From NCBI GenBank assembly GCA_030549335.1, contig CM060198.1:48573353-48637352 (forward strand): a DNA stretch of 64,000 nucleotides, in the 5' to 3' direction. Below the pieces are notes generated by a model. It ran no database searches and was not told where the DNA came from. It saw only the letters and a list, made by a program, of their open reading frames with translations. This document shows, piece after piece, positions 31,791 through 44,279 of this stretch. The stretch is from Pontederia crassipes (lineage: Eukaryota; Streptophyta; Magnoliopsida; Commelinales; Pontederiaceae). Positions within the stretch are counted from its first letter, which is position 1; every line of letters starts with the position of its first letter. Position numbers and translations under genes: made by a program.

Positions 31791-34152
31791 TAAGGAGAGG
31801 CCTGATTATATGCCTAAACATATTATAGAATAGATAGAGTAGTCGGTTCTAAGGAGAGTCTCAGGTCACTTGACTCTAAACATGCCTGATTAATCATCTC
31901 TAAATAGATAGAATAGAGCTCATGTACAACTATGATATCCCTAACTTAATCAGGCATGATTAGATGTATAAATGTGATGCTATGTTATATCATTAATAAG
32001 TATATGAAGGATGTGTTAAGGCATAAGCTTTATTAACTATTGAAACACGAAAAAGTGTCGAAAATGTGCTTAAGGCATGAAAATGTGATCTTCAGAATAT
32101 GGGGATTTGAAAAAACAAATTCCCTTGTTCGTATATGTCAAATAATTCAAAAAGTGATTTATAACAATTGTTAGGAGGCCTTAGTTAGGTAAAACATAGA
32201 CACAAAATCAAATAATTTGTAAAATCACAATTTTTGTTCTTTGGACAAAAGAATTAGATTTTGATTCCTTGGTTATTTATTTTTATAAATATTTTTTTTA
32301 ATACAAATGGGGGGATAGTATCTTATTTACATGTAATGTCTTAAGTATGTGAATAAATAAATAAATAATTGGAAAATGCAAAATCATTTACTTAGGGGAA
32401 TATTGAGGGTATTTTAGGAAGAAACTTACTCACATACTTAAAGTCGGTTTTCTGTTCCCTTATGTTTTACCACTTCTTTTCACCTCTCCACTTGCCCCAT
32501 CCGAAGCCTAAGAGAAAGAAGAGAACCATCTACTAGTGGTGAAGAAATTGGAGAAAGAAAAATGACTTAGAGTTTTAACTTGTTGGTATGTTCATACTTG
32601 ATTCTCTTTTGATTCAATTACATAATCTCATAATTAGAGTTTCACTGAACCTCTCTCATCTTGTTCATTCTCGAATCTTAGATTATCATGGAGTAAAACC
32701 CATGTTATTCATGAGCAAGAATAACCCTAGACATGTTCAATTTGTTCTTGAAACTTTAGTTACACATGTGTATACCTTTGGATGGTACAAAAATTATGAA
32801 ATTGACTTGATTGATGCTCTTTGAGTCGACTTTAATTATGCTCAAGTTAATCAAATGTATGTAGAGAAAGCTATATTATCTTCTTTAAGGTGCTATCATT
32901 ATGTCCGTCGAAACTCATATTCAATTTTGTAAATATAAATGTATTAAATTCAATATGTCATGGATTTATGTGATAATTGAGGATCGTATACTGATGTTAT
33001 GTTTCATTTACAATTGGAATCACTTGAAATAATATGTATGGTGGAAGTTATAGAGATTTTACCGAACCTCACTCAGTCTGCCAGAATGAAACATAAGGTG
33101 GATTATGTTAATATTTGTTAAATTTATTGTGCTCATTCCAGAGAGATATAAATTCAAGAAATTTTATGATTTGCACCCTAGGAAATGTACTATTATAGAA
33201 AATTGAAAGTATTAGAACATGCATTGTTTACTATTTAATATAAATGCTAAAAGTAAGGCCACTCAGTATACCAGAACATAGAAAAAACATGAAAGTTAGG
33301 CTGAATGTCGATTTTCTTGAGAACAAACCATAATATAATCTGTCATTTGAAATGATGTCATTTGGATATGGATTTTACTTTACTATATATGCAATCTGTT
33401 ATAATATTAGGCCAACCCTTGTGATAAATAATTACTTAGGTGATAAGAGTTAATGCAATAGTGCCATCTAACCTATATAATTATTTATACATCATATATG
33501 ATATGATACTGTTGAGAACGCAGTAGTAATGTGTTCCTTATTAATTTTTTGTATAAGATTAGAAGAGTAAAGTATGGGAAAAAGAAAACGAAACTTTTTG
33601 TTAGCACTTATAGTTTAGTTAGTTTATCTTACTTTATGTATTCACCTCTTATGAATTCAGTGTGACATTGATTGTTATATGTTTCCATTCTTATGAAATG
33701 TATATATGAATGATTATTTGGTTGTGCATTTGAAAAGTATATATGATATATCATAGATGTATTTTATAAAATTGAATCCTATTCCATTTAAATGAGTATT
33801 TGATATGATTTATTTTCTAATATTCAAGATATAATTGTTATATGATGAATCATGTATATGCATATGTCTGTATCATGGAGCTAAGTTCTACATCACTGAT
33901 CACAATGGGAGTCACCTCTAGAATTCAATCTATCATTATGTTTCCTCAGAAATGAGATGAGAAAAGATGGAACTAAGTGTCGGTGCTACATCGTGAGAAA
34001 TCATGGTGGGAGCCACATCTATAATATATGTGGGACACCTATGGAAGTCATCTATCGTTTTTTGGTCTATTTCTTAAAAATGGAATGAAATAAGATGCAG
34101 CTAAGTGTGGTGCAGAGTTAAGTGTTGTATCGTGAGAAATCATGATGGGAGC
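31791..34152. other. Unresolved retroelement-like sequence
   Basis: AT-rich sequence with no gag or pol domain. A leader-like stretch (32440-32590) resembles LTR R/U5 sequence. About three diverged repeats of roughly 110 bp around GCTACATCGTGAGAAATCATG and GGGAGCCAC lie at 33877-34150, stopping abruptly where the next LTR begins. Confidence 0.35.
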
Positions 34153-35079
34153 AAATGCGTTGAATTTATAACAATAAAATTGCTATCAAGTGCACTAGTC
34201 GTATCAAGTAATAAAGTAGAGAGTAGAGTGACAAACTCACGAGGAACTAGTTTAACCTAATATATCCCAATAATCTACTAAGAGAAGAAAATAGTTTCGT
34301 GATAAAAACAAAAAATTAAAGCTTCAAGAAACTAAATAACAGAAAATAAAATAAAATGGTGTTGAGCATTAAGATTTATGGATAATTAATGTAAAGATAA
34401 ACGTGGATAATCCTCTATTATAGTTGAGTTATAACAGTAAATAATAATATCAATTCTGTCGAGAGTACCTAAAGTATTGACCTCTTAAGACGAGTAAACC
34501 AAACCACCTTACTTCTAATAAAACTAACAACCGCAGATGATGAGTCAATTATTAATCTAGACAGAATAAAAGTACCCACAAATCTAGACAGAATAATAGA
34601 CCGCACAAAATCCGGCACAAACGACGAGTTACCGGACACGGTTTATGAATGCTTCAATTTAAAAGTAAAAGATCAGTTATCAAAGTAATAATAATTCTTG
34701 AAACTAATCACTCAACATACAGATTTGTAATCCAATCTCGAAAATCAAATTACTTATCAAAAGGCAATGAACTCAGCATGTGTAATCAAAAGAAATCAAA
34801 AAAATAAATTAACTCAACTAATAATAGGTTCAAACAATTTTCCTTCTTGAAAAGAATATAAAAATACTATTACAAAAATAATAAACTATAAGAACTAGAT
34901 AAAAGAGAATCCAAACATATGATAGAAGAATAATTTGCAGCCTTTCGGACCTTTGGACCATTGCACAACACAAACGATGAGTTACTGTGCAATCTTCTCC
35001 TTCAGTTGATCTTCAAGGTTCAAAACTCCTTCTCTGCAATAAGGCACAAATTCTCAGGTCTCAAGCACTCAACCACCAC
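34153..35079 (-). mobile_element. Partial LTR copy, tandem to the next LTR
   Basis: Corresponds to the 3' 927 bp (minus-strand sense) of the LTR at 35080-36706. Both contain AAGTGCACTAGTC, ATCAAGTAATAAAGTA, CACGAGGAACTA, TAAAGATAAACGTG and ACGACGAGTT-type words in order. It is joined to the full LTR without spacer at ACCACCAC|TGATGCG. Confidence 0.8.
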
Positions 35080-36706
35080 TGATGCGTAGAATTTGTAACA
35101 AATAAATTTGCTAGCAAGTGCACTAGTCATATCAAGTAATAAAGTAAAGAGTAGAGTGTGAAACCCACGAGGAACTAATTAAATTTAATCTATCCTACTA
35201 ATCTACTAAGAGAAGAAAAGGGTGTTGTGATATGAAACCAAAAAATTAAAGGTGCAGAAAATAAATGATAAGCAAAATAAACGAAATTGGTGTTGGGTTT
35301 TAAGAATTATGGATGGTTAATGTAAAGATAAACGTGTATGATCCTTTATAATGGTTGAGTTATAATAGTAAATAATAACTTCAATTCTTATGACGGATTA
35401 GGAGTACCTAAAGTATTGACCTATCAAGACGAGTAAACCAAACTACCTTAATTTCTAATGAAATGAATAACCACAAATGACAAGTCCATTATTAATTTTA
35501 TAGAGAATTAAAATGTATGAGTATGTATCTCCTACACTATTATTCACCCATAAATCTGCACAGAATAATAGACCGCACGAAATTTGGCACCAACATCGAG
35601 TTACCGAACACGCATTATGTATGCTTCAACTTGAAAGTAAAAGATCAATCATCAAAGCAATAATAATTCCTGAAACTAATCACTCCTCATACAGGTTTGT
35701 AGTCTGATCTCATATATCAAATTACTTATCAAAAGGCAATGAACTCAGCATTCATAATAAAAAGAAATCAAAAAGATAAATTAACTCAACTAATAATAAG
35801 GTTAAAACAGTTTTCCTTCCTGAAAAGAATATAAAATCTCTATTACAGGAATAATAAACTGTAATAATTAGGTAAACAACATCCAAATAAAAGATAGAAG
35901 AAGAATTCTTAGCCTTCGGAACCTCTGGACCGTTGCATAGCATGAACGACGAGTTGCTGCAATCTTCTCCTTCGATTGATCTTCAAGTCTTGAAATTCAG
36001 CCTCTGCAATATGACACGGCTTCCAGGTCTCAAGCACCACCATGCACACCTTTTTTTGTCTCCTAGGGCCTTTATTTATAGCCTACAGGGATCCCAAGAA
36101 TTTTCGTAGAGTTTCGATTTGATTCGAAGTCTTTTCATGTTAAAACAAATAAATTTGGAATAGACTTTGATATATCTTTAAAACTATCCAAAACTCTTCA
36201 AATATGAGTAAATATATTTCCTAATCATCCCTGAGGTTAGGATAAAGTCTGGGTTCAATCTGGACTTAAAATTCTCAAGAAAAGTCGAAGAAATTTCAAA
36301 AACAATCTTTGTAATAGCCTATAACATGATTTAACAGCCCTTACAATGTCCAAATCGAAGTAGGAATGAAATGGGCATTTTAACAGGCCGTAATAGGCTA
36401 TTGATGCTCCTACTGTTATAACCGTTACGATCATATAACGTCTCTTTGTATTCAATTCAGTCCTGACAGCCTTCACTAATTTGCACTTTTTGACTCTATT
36501 TTAACTCCGATTTGAGTGCCATTTATTTTTGTGAATTCCTGACTCAATTCTCTTAATTTTTTTTTTACAATAAAACACATATTTTGGGTAGATTTCCATT
36601 TTTATAAAATTAACTAAACTAAAATTAGAAAATATATGCTATATGAAAAAGAATCGAAATGTGATTAAATGCATGGCTAATTAGATGTTATATTTTGCAT
36701 GCATCA
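35080..36706 (-). mobile_element. LTR of a Ty3/gypsy-type element, minus orientation
   Basis: On the minus strand the segment starts TGATGCATGC and ends CTACGCATCA, matching inverted termini. It is directly preceded by a polypurine tract AGCTTGGGGGAG (36709-36720) and by TGCTTGAGGACAGGCATG, the configuration seen before the 3' LTR of many plant gypsy elements. A TATA-like CTATAAATAAAGG (minus strand, near 36070-36082) would serve as the LTR promoter. No coding region is recognisable upstream, so this is a remnant. Confidence 0.7.
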
Positions 36707-36720
36707 AACTCCCCCAAGCT

Positions 36721-38427
36721 TAGATACATGCCTGTCCTCAAGCAATGTTCAAAGCAAAATTCCAACCAAAGTGGTTAATCATTGCTTCCACCCTGTCACT
36801 CAACTACTCTTCTTAGCACTAAGTTTTATACATACATCGCCTAAGTGTCTCACCACTTTCCATAATAACCCGACTTTGTGAAATTTCTGAATGAAATAAA
36901 TTTTTAAACTCCTCCAAATTATTCTAAATGATAAGAAAATAATTCTTGAAAAATAAAAATATCAATGTTGAATGTACAAGTGTAACATGAGCTTTTATTC
37001 ATTTATTACTTTTATATTTATTTATTGAGAAACCTTTCATCATTCACTCATTTTTTTCACTACTTTTTTTTCACTGATTTGGTACTCATGTGCTTCTCCA
37101 TATTGCGCAAGGTGGTCTATGTAATGGACTTTCGATCGACGGATCTCAGAGCAGTTATCCTTATGTCGCCAAGCAAGAATTCCCTACAGATTTAATTATC
37201 CAAACACACCAAGGTTCCGATTTTTTGTACCTCATACTTTTTGGGGCTCCACTAACCCTCTTTTATATATGATGACAATTTTATATCTATTTGTTTATTA
37301 GTAAGCTCAGCTACACTTGAATGTTCAATAGAGATATAATTATTATCAATGTAACATATATAATATAATAAAAACTTTGAGCATGAAAAGGACTTGTCAT
37401 CAAACATTCAAAGTTTCACTAAATAACTTTCTTCAAACCAATTACCCAACACGAAGATGATAAATGATAAAATAATAATGCTTCAAATTTTGTTAATTAA
37501 TAGGATGTCCTTGAATAATGCTTGAAAAATAAGTAAATACTATGACATAAGAAAATAAGATGCAATTTTCAATTATGAAAAACATTTTTTTCTGATTTTT
37601 TTTGTAATATGAAATGCAAGCAAATATGCAAATAAAACATGAAGAGAATGTATACTTGCAATGCAATATAAAAAGATGGACATGATGTATGAAATTGCAA
37701 ACACCCCATGCTTGAACTCAATACTGTCCCCAGTGTTGGAAATCAAATCCCGTAGGAGAAAATATATGATAATGAAAAATATAAACGTAGAAAAAGAAAC
37801 GAAACAACCTGATTTGTCTCGACTCAATAGATGTTGAAGCTGTAAGAAAAAGTCATGAAGCATTCATAGTGTCCTTGGCTAATAGAAATTTGGGAGTCTT
37901 GGTTTCCTTCTTTTCTTCAACTTTGAGGAGGCAATTTTGTTTTTCTGTCTTTCTTCCTCTTCTTTTCTTCTTCTCTCTCTTTTTTTTTGTATTCTTCCAT
38001 GTCGTTACGGGTCGTGAAGGGCATCTAACGGTCCATGAGGTAATGTTAACGGGTTGTATTGAATAGCTCATGGGCCTTTTGTGTAATTTAACGGGTCATG
38101 GTAACTTGCTCACAGTTAGCGAAAGTTTCTCAGAGGGCATAATATGCCATTGATGCCCGTGATAGAAAATCGACTGCGAATCTCTAAAAGAACATGGGCC
38201 ATGATCTGAAAGTCACGATCCGTAAGCAATCGCCTCCTTCATAGCCGATAGATTCGCCAGCGTTGTTGTGAACTCCGTATCATGTACCTGCAAAAAATAA
38301 TTTGACGAGAGAAAATATGAGACGTTACATGCTAGTTACGGGCCGTGATATACGACTTTGGTGTTAGGGTCGTAACATGAAAGTGTAACGAGTCATATGG
38401 TTTTGGCGTTAGATGCATATTATATTC
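36721..38427. other. Non-coding retroelement remnant
   Basis: No pol domains are seen. On the minus strand, GGGGACAGTATTGAGTTCAA with GCATGGGGTGTT (37703-37738) is a second, degraded copy of the motif that precedes polypurine tracts in such elements. Repeated ACGGGTCGTG-like words occur at 38008-38360. Confidence 0.4.
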
Positions 38428-38726
38428 TATAAATTAAGGTAACCAAAATTACCATTATTGGTAATTATTATATTTTCAAGATTTATATAATATTTGTGAT
38501 GTTATATTAATTTATTTAAATCTCATTCACTTTTAAAATTTTGCTTCTTTTATGTATTTCCATTTATTTTTCCTATTGTTTATTACTCCATATTGATTCT
38601 TTTTTCTTTTCTTTTTTTCCCATCGTCGCTCTTATCTTTTTTTTCAAATTTATTCATTTTCTAATTACTGATTATATTTAAAAACTTAATACTTACTCAA
38701 TTATAATTATAATTATTATTATTATT

Positions 38727-38819
<93 letters not shown>

Positions 38820-39062
38820 GTGGTAAGCATATTAATGTATTTTATCCAAATCACTCAAATACTATGCAGTAATTCATCTATTCAATAACTATTTTCTCTC
38901 CTTATTAATTATCTTCCTATATTTATTTTCCCTTTCTATTTTTGTTTTTTAACCTCTAATTACTTCTTTCCTTAATTTATACTTTTGAAAAAAAAACTCC
39001 TCCCATTTTTTTTAACTTCTTTTCATTTTAAATTATATTTATTTAAAAACATGCATCGAATT
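38428..39062 (+). repeat. Direct repeat, copy 1 (downstream of O-methyltransferase gene)
   Basis: Matches 41463-42008 in order: ATTATATTCTATAAATT, CCAAAATTACCATTATTGGT, TTTGTGATGTTATATTAATT, CTTCTTTTATGTATTT, and ending TTTAAAAACATGCATCGAA. This copy contains a long ATC microsatellite. Flanks differ, and no TG/CA ends or target duplication were identified. Confidence 0.85.
38727..38816 (+). repeat. (ATC)30 microsatellite
   Basis: Ninety bases of uninterrupted ATC preceded by several ATT units. The second copy of the enclosing repeat has only CTTATTATTAATATAATCC at this point. Confidence 0.98.
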
Positions 39063-39921
39063 TTTTTTATTTTTTCTTAATTAATCTTCTAATCATTTTT
39101 TTTATTTCTCTATTGTATCTATTCCAGATGTTATATTTTATTTTTTCATGATAAAAATATAATTCTTATATATGTAATATGAGATATCATACATACATAT
39201 AAATTTAATTAATATGAAAAATATAATTACATAATATAAATATAATGCTCAAAAGTATATGAAATAAAATGAAAATAAAGATAGTGAAAATGGAAATAAA
39301 TTACTATATAAAAAAAACGAAAGTGAAAGTTTTGCATATGTTTATTATCATTGAACTTGTTCATAATTTTTTATGAGCTATTTTTTAAAATTTTGAAAAC
39401 TTCTTTATATGTATATTACAATATATTACATTAATTTAATATGTCTTTAATCTCATGTTGTACAAAATTGGCTGGGAGTCCATCAAATAGAAAAAGAGAG
39501 AAAAATATAAAAGTAATGATATATTAAATTAATATAAATTGGGTGGAAGATGAACCGTCAAAGGAATATATTGATAATATTTAAAGTTTAAAAAAAAAGA
39601 GATCGTCAGTTAAGGAGAAAGATATCTTGGGTGGAAGATGAAGAGAGGAGAGACATCCAAAACTTATGAAGGATAAAATTGTCACTCTGAAGTGGTATTA
39701 AGATTGTGACAAGTGGAGCACCCTTAGTAGGATGTATCTTTAGCCCCTCCAAATGACTGTTCTCGAAGTGAATGATTGACTTTCGTCATTCACAATTACT
39801 TATCAATAACTTACGTTTAACAATATCACTTATATTCTTTTCTTGAGATAAGAAAAACAGAAAAAAAATCTCAAGATTAGTAGGATTAATACTAAATGAT
39901 AAGCACACCTTTGAGTCCAGC
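39063..39921. other. AT-rich intergenic sequence
   Basis: No gene or recognisable repeat structure is seen; the tail belongs to the 3' flank of the O-methyltransferase gene. Confidence 0.5.
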
Positions 39922-39927
39922 TTTATT
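39922..39927 (-). terminator. Poly(A) signal AATAAA of the O-methyltransferase gene
   Basis: TTTATT on the plus strand reads AATAAA on the minus strand, about 90 bases after the stop codon at 40016. Position and match are plausible but weak evidence alone in AT-rich DNA. Confidence 0.45.
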
Positions 39928-40015
39928 TTTAAAAATATTAAAGGAGTACACACACGTTGGTATATATTATTGACGTCGTTATACATGCATATATATAAAT
40001 ATATATATGAATATT

Positions 40016-43000
40016 TTAAGGAAAGACTTCGATAAGGCACAAGAAATCATCCACGATGGGGGTCATCTTGTATCCTCTAGTGAAACCTGCTCCAACAAAG
40101 ATGTCTGTCCATTCTTTTTCTGTTCGTTCTTTGCCTCCGGTGAGTGTCATCATCGACATGTCCATCGTCAGCTGGTTCTGCACCACCATCTCGCTTGCGT
40201 CCACGGCGAACTTCATCACCATCTCCACAATCATCAGTTTCCCTCCGTCTGCTTCCACTGGAATGGCCTTTTTGCACTGCCTCAGTATCTTTATGCACTC
40301 CTCATCTTCATAATCGTGCAGAACGTTCTGCATGCATTGCACCCATTTGATTTGAGGATCATTCTATCAATATATGTACGTATCATTGATCATAAAAAAA
40401 ATAATTTTACGGTATAGAAAATTTTTATATCAATTACTAAACATAATAATATTCAGAAGTTTTGGAAATAGTAAATATAATTTCTTATCATCAATAATTC
40501 TCTAAATAATTAGTAAATAAAGATATAAAAGAATAAAAAAATATGTAAAGTCGCTTGATACAAGTATTTTACGAAAATTGCATGATACACTCATTAAAAA
40601 TACTAGTTTACATGTGGTGTATTTCTTCCCCATAATATTTTTATTGTCTTTTGGGAAATTATTTTTTTATTTCATCAGTAGATAAAAGGCTAGAAATAAC
40701 TTTTATGATATATATTATGATTGTACTGAAAAGGCTAGAAATGTTAAAGGTGAAATTAATTTTATCACGTTAAAGATTTAGTATTCATATGTCGTTTAGT
40801 CTCACTTTTATTTCATTATTTCATCTATTGATCAATCTAACATTCTAAAATACTTCCACAGTTGGGCCATACAAGTATAAAGCTTGTTTCATAAGCCCAA
40901 AAATATGTTGAGCTTTCTTTTTTTAACTTTTAATTATAAGATATTATTTTGTTCATTGACCTTGACCTATAAAATTAATACGAACCCATTATTATACATT
41001 AGTAATATTGTTTAGCGTTACGTAATAAATAATAGTTAATATTTATTCTAGCAACCCAACCCAATATGCTCTTCTCAAGGAAAACTTTATGAGTTTCTGT
41101 TCCAACAATATTTCTATTATGCATTGTAGTTTATATTTTTTTATGTTACAAATAAGGTTCCTAAGAAAAATACAAAATGAATAATAGATATGGTACATTA
41201 TGACCTACTTAAAATTTTGAGCCATTAATTTCTTCAAAAGTTTCCAAAAATCCTAAATGGAAATTGATTGGTAACACACTTTAATATACAAACTCTAATT
41301 TGAAAAGATGGATTGGCAGTCGGATAAATCAATCGGATTAGTCCGAATTTTTTTAAAATAATATTATTTATATTAGTAAAATATATAAATCATAATTAAT
41401 ATACAATATAATATATCATACTACTATAATAATAAATTAATATAAAACTATTATTAATTATATTCTATAAATTCAGCTAACCAAAATTACCATTATTGGT
41501 AATTATTGTATTTTCAATATTTATATACTATTTGTGATGTTATATTAATTTATTTAAATGTCATTCACTTTTTAAAATTTTGCTTCTTTTATGTATTTTC
41601 ATTTATTTTTCTATTGTTTATTACCCCATATTGATTCTTTTTTATTTCTTTTTTCCCATCATTGCTCCTTTCCTTTTTTTTCAAATTTTTTTCTAGTTAC
41701 TGATTATATTTAAAAACTTAATACTTACTCAAATACTATTCTTATTATTAATATAATCCTAATGGTAAGCATATTAATGTATTTATCCAAATCACTCAAA
41801 TACTATCCATTAATCATTCCTCTTTTCAATTACTATTTTCTCTCCTTATAAATTATCTTCCTATATTTATTTTCACCTTTCTATTTTTGTTTTTTAACCT
41901 CTAATTACTTCTTTCCTTAATTTATACTTTTTTAAAAAACAAATTACCTCCCATTTTTTTTAACTTCTTTTCATTTTAAATTGAATTTATTTAAAAACAT
42001 GCATCGAACTAGTTCTTGGCCGGTCCATTTCAGTTTTTTTTCAATTCAATCAGATTTTTTTCGATTTAATACCTAAAATAATTTTGAAGTCAAATTGAAT
42101 CAGACCAAGCATCGGTTCATGATTGAATCGGTTAATCTGATCGGTCCGATCAGATTTTAATGACATTGTGGATAATAAATCATTTCATCCACTTCATTTT
42201 TTAAGTATGCACTGGCTTAAAATTTGTAAAAGCATGAAGAAAAGAGAAAAACATCCTCTTCTTATTCTCTACTTAATTTATATATTTCTTTATCAAATAA
42301 AATTTAGAGAATCATCCTCAAATTTTTAAATATTTAACCTATCTTTTTGTCATATTTCCCATGATTGTGAAAAGTATAATTTTTAAAATCAAGTTATGAT
42401 CATTATTATCTGTGTAGATTTAATTACTTTTTTTTGTAGACTGTAGATTGCCACAATCTTGCTTAATTAGTTGACAATTAGGTTGAAGATCCAACTTATA
42501 AGTAAATACATATATATATCTGAATTTTAATTTTAACAATTCAAATATTTACAAGTTATTTATTTTGGCGTTATTATATAATAAATTAAGTATAACTTTT
42601 TACTTCCACCCATTAATTTTCGGGTCCTAGATTCCCCCTGCCGTAAAGAGAGTAGTCATTGTATAATTATTTCACTTTCTCTTATCAAAGTTCCAATTAT
42701 GGAAAACATACCTAATTTAATATAATTTAATGGCGTTTGTCCAACTTGATCCAGCTTATGGCGCCCGCCAAACTCTGACTATACACACATATATATCTAA
42801 GTATAGAGGGGCAGACCCACCTTAGAGTGTGGGTCACCGTCATAATTTTTAGTTTTTTATTACTTTATATATTAAAGTATAAATTTTATATTAAAAATTA
42901 AATCTCAACCATTTTAAGTAAGTTTAATGTTTTTGTTAGCTTTGAAGTAGTGGATTCTTCTCTTTTACATGAGTTCCGAGTTCAAACCTGGTTCTACTTT

Positions 43001-44165
43001 TTTGTTTTTCTCGGTTCATCCCCGTGATTAAACTTTTTTGTCGGTTCATCTATAAAATGTTCTAAAAATATTTTATTTAAATAAATCACAATATCGAAAC
43101 CTCCTTTAGGTAATTTGATCTTGCGAAAGTTAGATAAAAAGAAATGATAATTTAAAATCATAAATTTGATGACACTAGTAATATATTTTAACGACGACCA
43201 AAGAAATTGTGTACGTATCGAAAAAAAGAAAAAGTATACAGATGGACGAGTTCGATTGATGAGGAAAGATATATATATATATGTATGTACGATTTAAAAC
43301 ATATCATTTCCTGGAAGAGTTTACGTACCTTTAGCACGAGGGCATCAGCTTGTGGAATGTGTTCAAACATGTTGCCAGCTACATACGCCACACGCCCGGC
43401 GCCATTCGTCGCCGGACGTGCACGCTGCTCCGCCACTACGTGAGGGAGATCCAATACGGTGCAGTCGAGGTGTGGGAAGGCCTCCGAGATGGCCCGAGCC
43501 AGTGAGCCGTTGCCCCCGCCGACGTCCACCAGCGACCGCGCGCCGGCCAGGACATGCCTGCACTTGGCGAGCACCTCCGCCGCGATCAGCTCCGCGTCGT
43601 GCGAGATCCCAGCGTTGAACGCCTCGTTCAGCTCGGGGTTCCTCCCAGCGTACTCCCACAGAGTCATCCCGGTAGCGGCGTGGAACGGCGTCGCCGACTG
43701 CTGTTGCTGCGGGGATGCCTCGCGGAACCACGCGCTTAAGTGGAAGAAGGCCAGCACCATTGACGGGTGTAGACCCGCCACGAAAGAAGAGTTGCTGGGG
43801 CCGGTCAGGTGAGAGGAGACCGGCGTGAGGACGTAGCCTTCGACAGCGCTGGTGGTGGTTCGTTTCGCGAAGTAGCCCTCGTGCTCGAGCATGCGCATGA
43901 GGCGGGAGAGGCATTGCGTGCGCGCCGGCGGGATCCCAAGTTCCGTGACCAGCTCCTGGAGCGTCACGGGACGGCCGCCCTTGCGTCGGAGGGCGTCGGG
44001 GATGCCAAGGTCGACGGCGCACTTGAAGGTCAAGGAACGGACGAATGCCATGGAGGTGTTAACGACATGGGAGTGGGATCTGAACAACAAAGGCGGCGCC
44101 AACACCTCTTCGGCGCCGGTGGCTTCCTCCACGTTTGTACTTTGAAGAGACGACGGGGGCGCCAT
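40016..44165 (-). CDS. SAM-dependent O-methyltransferase (plant type, two exons)
   Basis: This enzyme transfers a methyl group from S-adenosylmethionine to a hydroxyl of a small phenolic or related metabolite in the cytosol. It belongs to the COMT-like class that includes resveratrol, flavonoid and similar O-methyltransferases; the substrate cannot be told from sequence. Exon 1 is 44165-43329 (279 codons) and exon 2 is 40327-40016. The intron of about 3.0 kb has GTACGT/GCAG borders in phase 0 and joins ALVLK to NVLHDYEDEEC. The product is 382 residues, normal to slightly long. The N-terminal dimerisation domain covers roughly residues 25-125. The SAM-binding motif LVDVGGGNG is at 212-220, GNMFEHIP at 264-271, the probable catalytic His in LHD at 283, and MMTLTGGKERTEKEW at 338-352. 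Exon 1 is GC-rich, monocot-like; the intron is AT-rich and holds repeats. No stop or frameshift is seen, so it is probably functional. Confidence 0.9.
41463..42008 (+). repeat. Direct repeat, copy 2 (inside the O-methyltransferase intron)
   Basis: Second copy of the 38428-39062 repeat, lacking the ATC expansion. It is flanked by GTCCGA-rich sequence (GATTAGTCCGAATTTT at about 41337; GATCGGTCCGATCAGATTTT at 42138), which may be the ends of a small inserted element about 0.8 kb long. Confidence 0.8.
42900..43060 (+). mobile_element. Possible tRNA-derived SINE in the intron
   Basis: GAGTTCAAACCTGG (42977-42991) resembles an RNA polymerase III B box. TAGCTTTGAAGTAGTGG, about 40 bases upstream, could be a poor A box. 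No A-rich tail or target duplication is defined, so this is weak. Confidence 0.2.
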
Positions 44166-44237
44166 TATAATTTTTGTTCCACAAGTAGCAACTAATGGGA
44201 GAAAAATAGCGATGTTGTGGAGTGTGATCCCGTTCCC

Positions 44238-44247
44238 GTATATATAA
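44238..44247 (-). promoter_or_regulatory. TATA box of the O-methyltransferase gene
   Basis: The minus strand reads GCTTATATATACGGG, about 75 bases upstream of the ATG at 44165. That would place transcription start near 44210 and give a 5' leader of about 45 bases. Confidence 0.65.
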
Positions 44248-44279
44248 GCTAAAGGACCACAGGTGTAACACCAGTTTCC

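Noticed and set aside
40007-40417. Plus-strand frames opposite O-methyltransferase exon 2
   Set aside because: The minus frame encodes the conserved catalytic C-terminus with a fitting splice acceptor; the plus frames have no recognisable content.
43207-44195. Plus-strand frames over the O-methyltransferase first exon
   Set aside because: They are antisense shadows of a GC-rich exon whose minus-strand frame gives a complete conserved enzyme.
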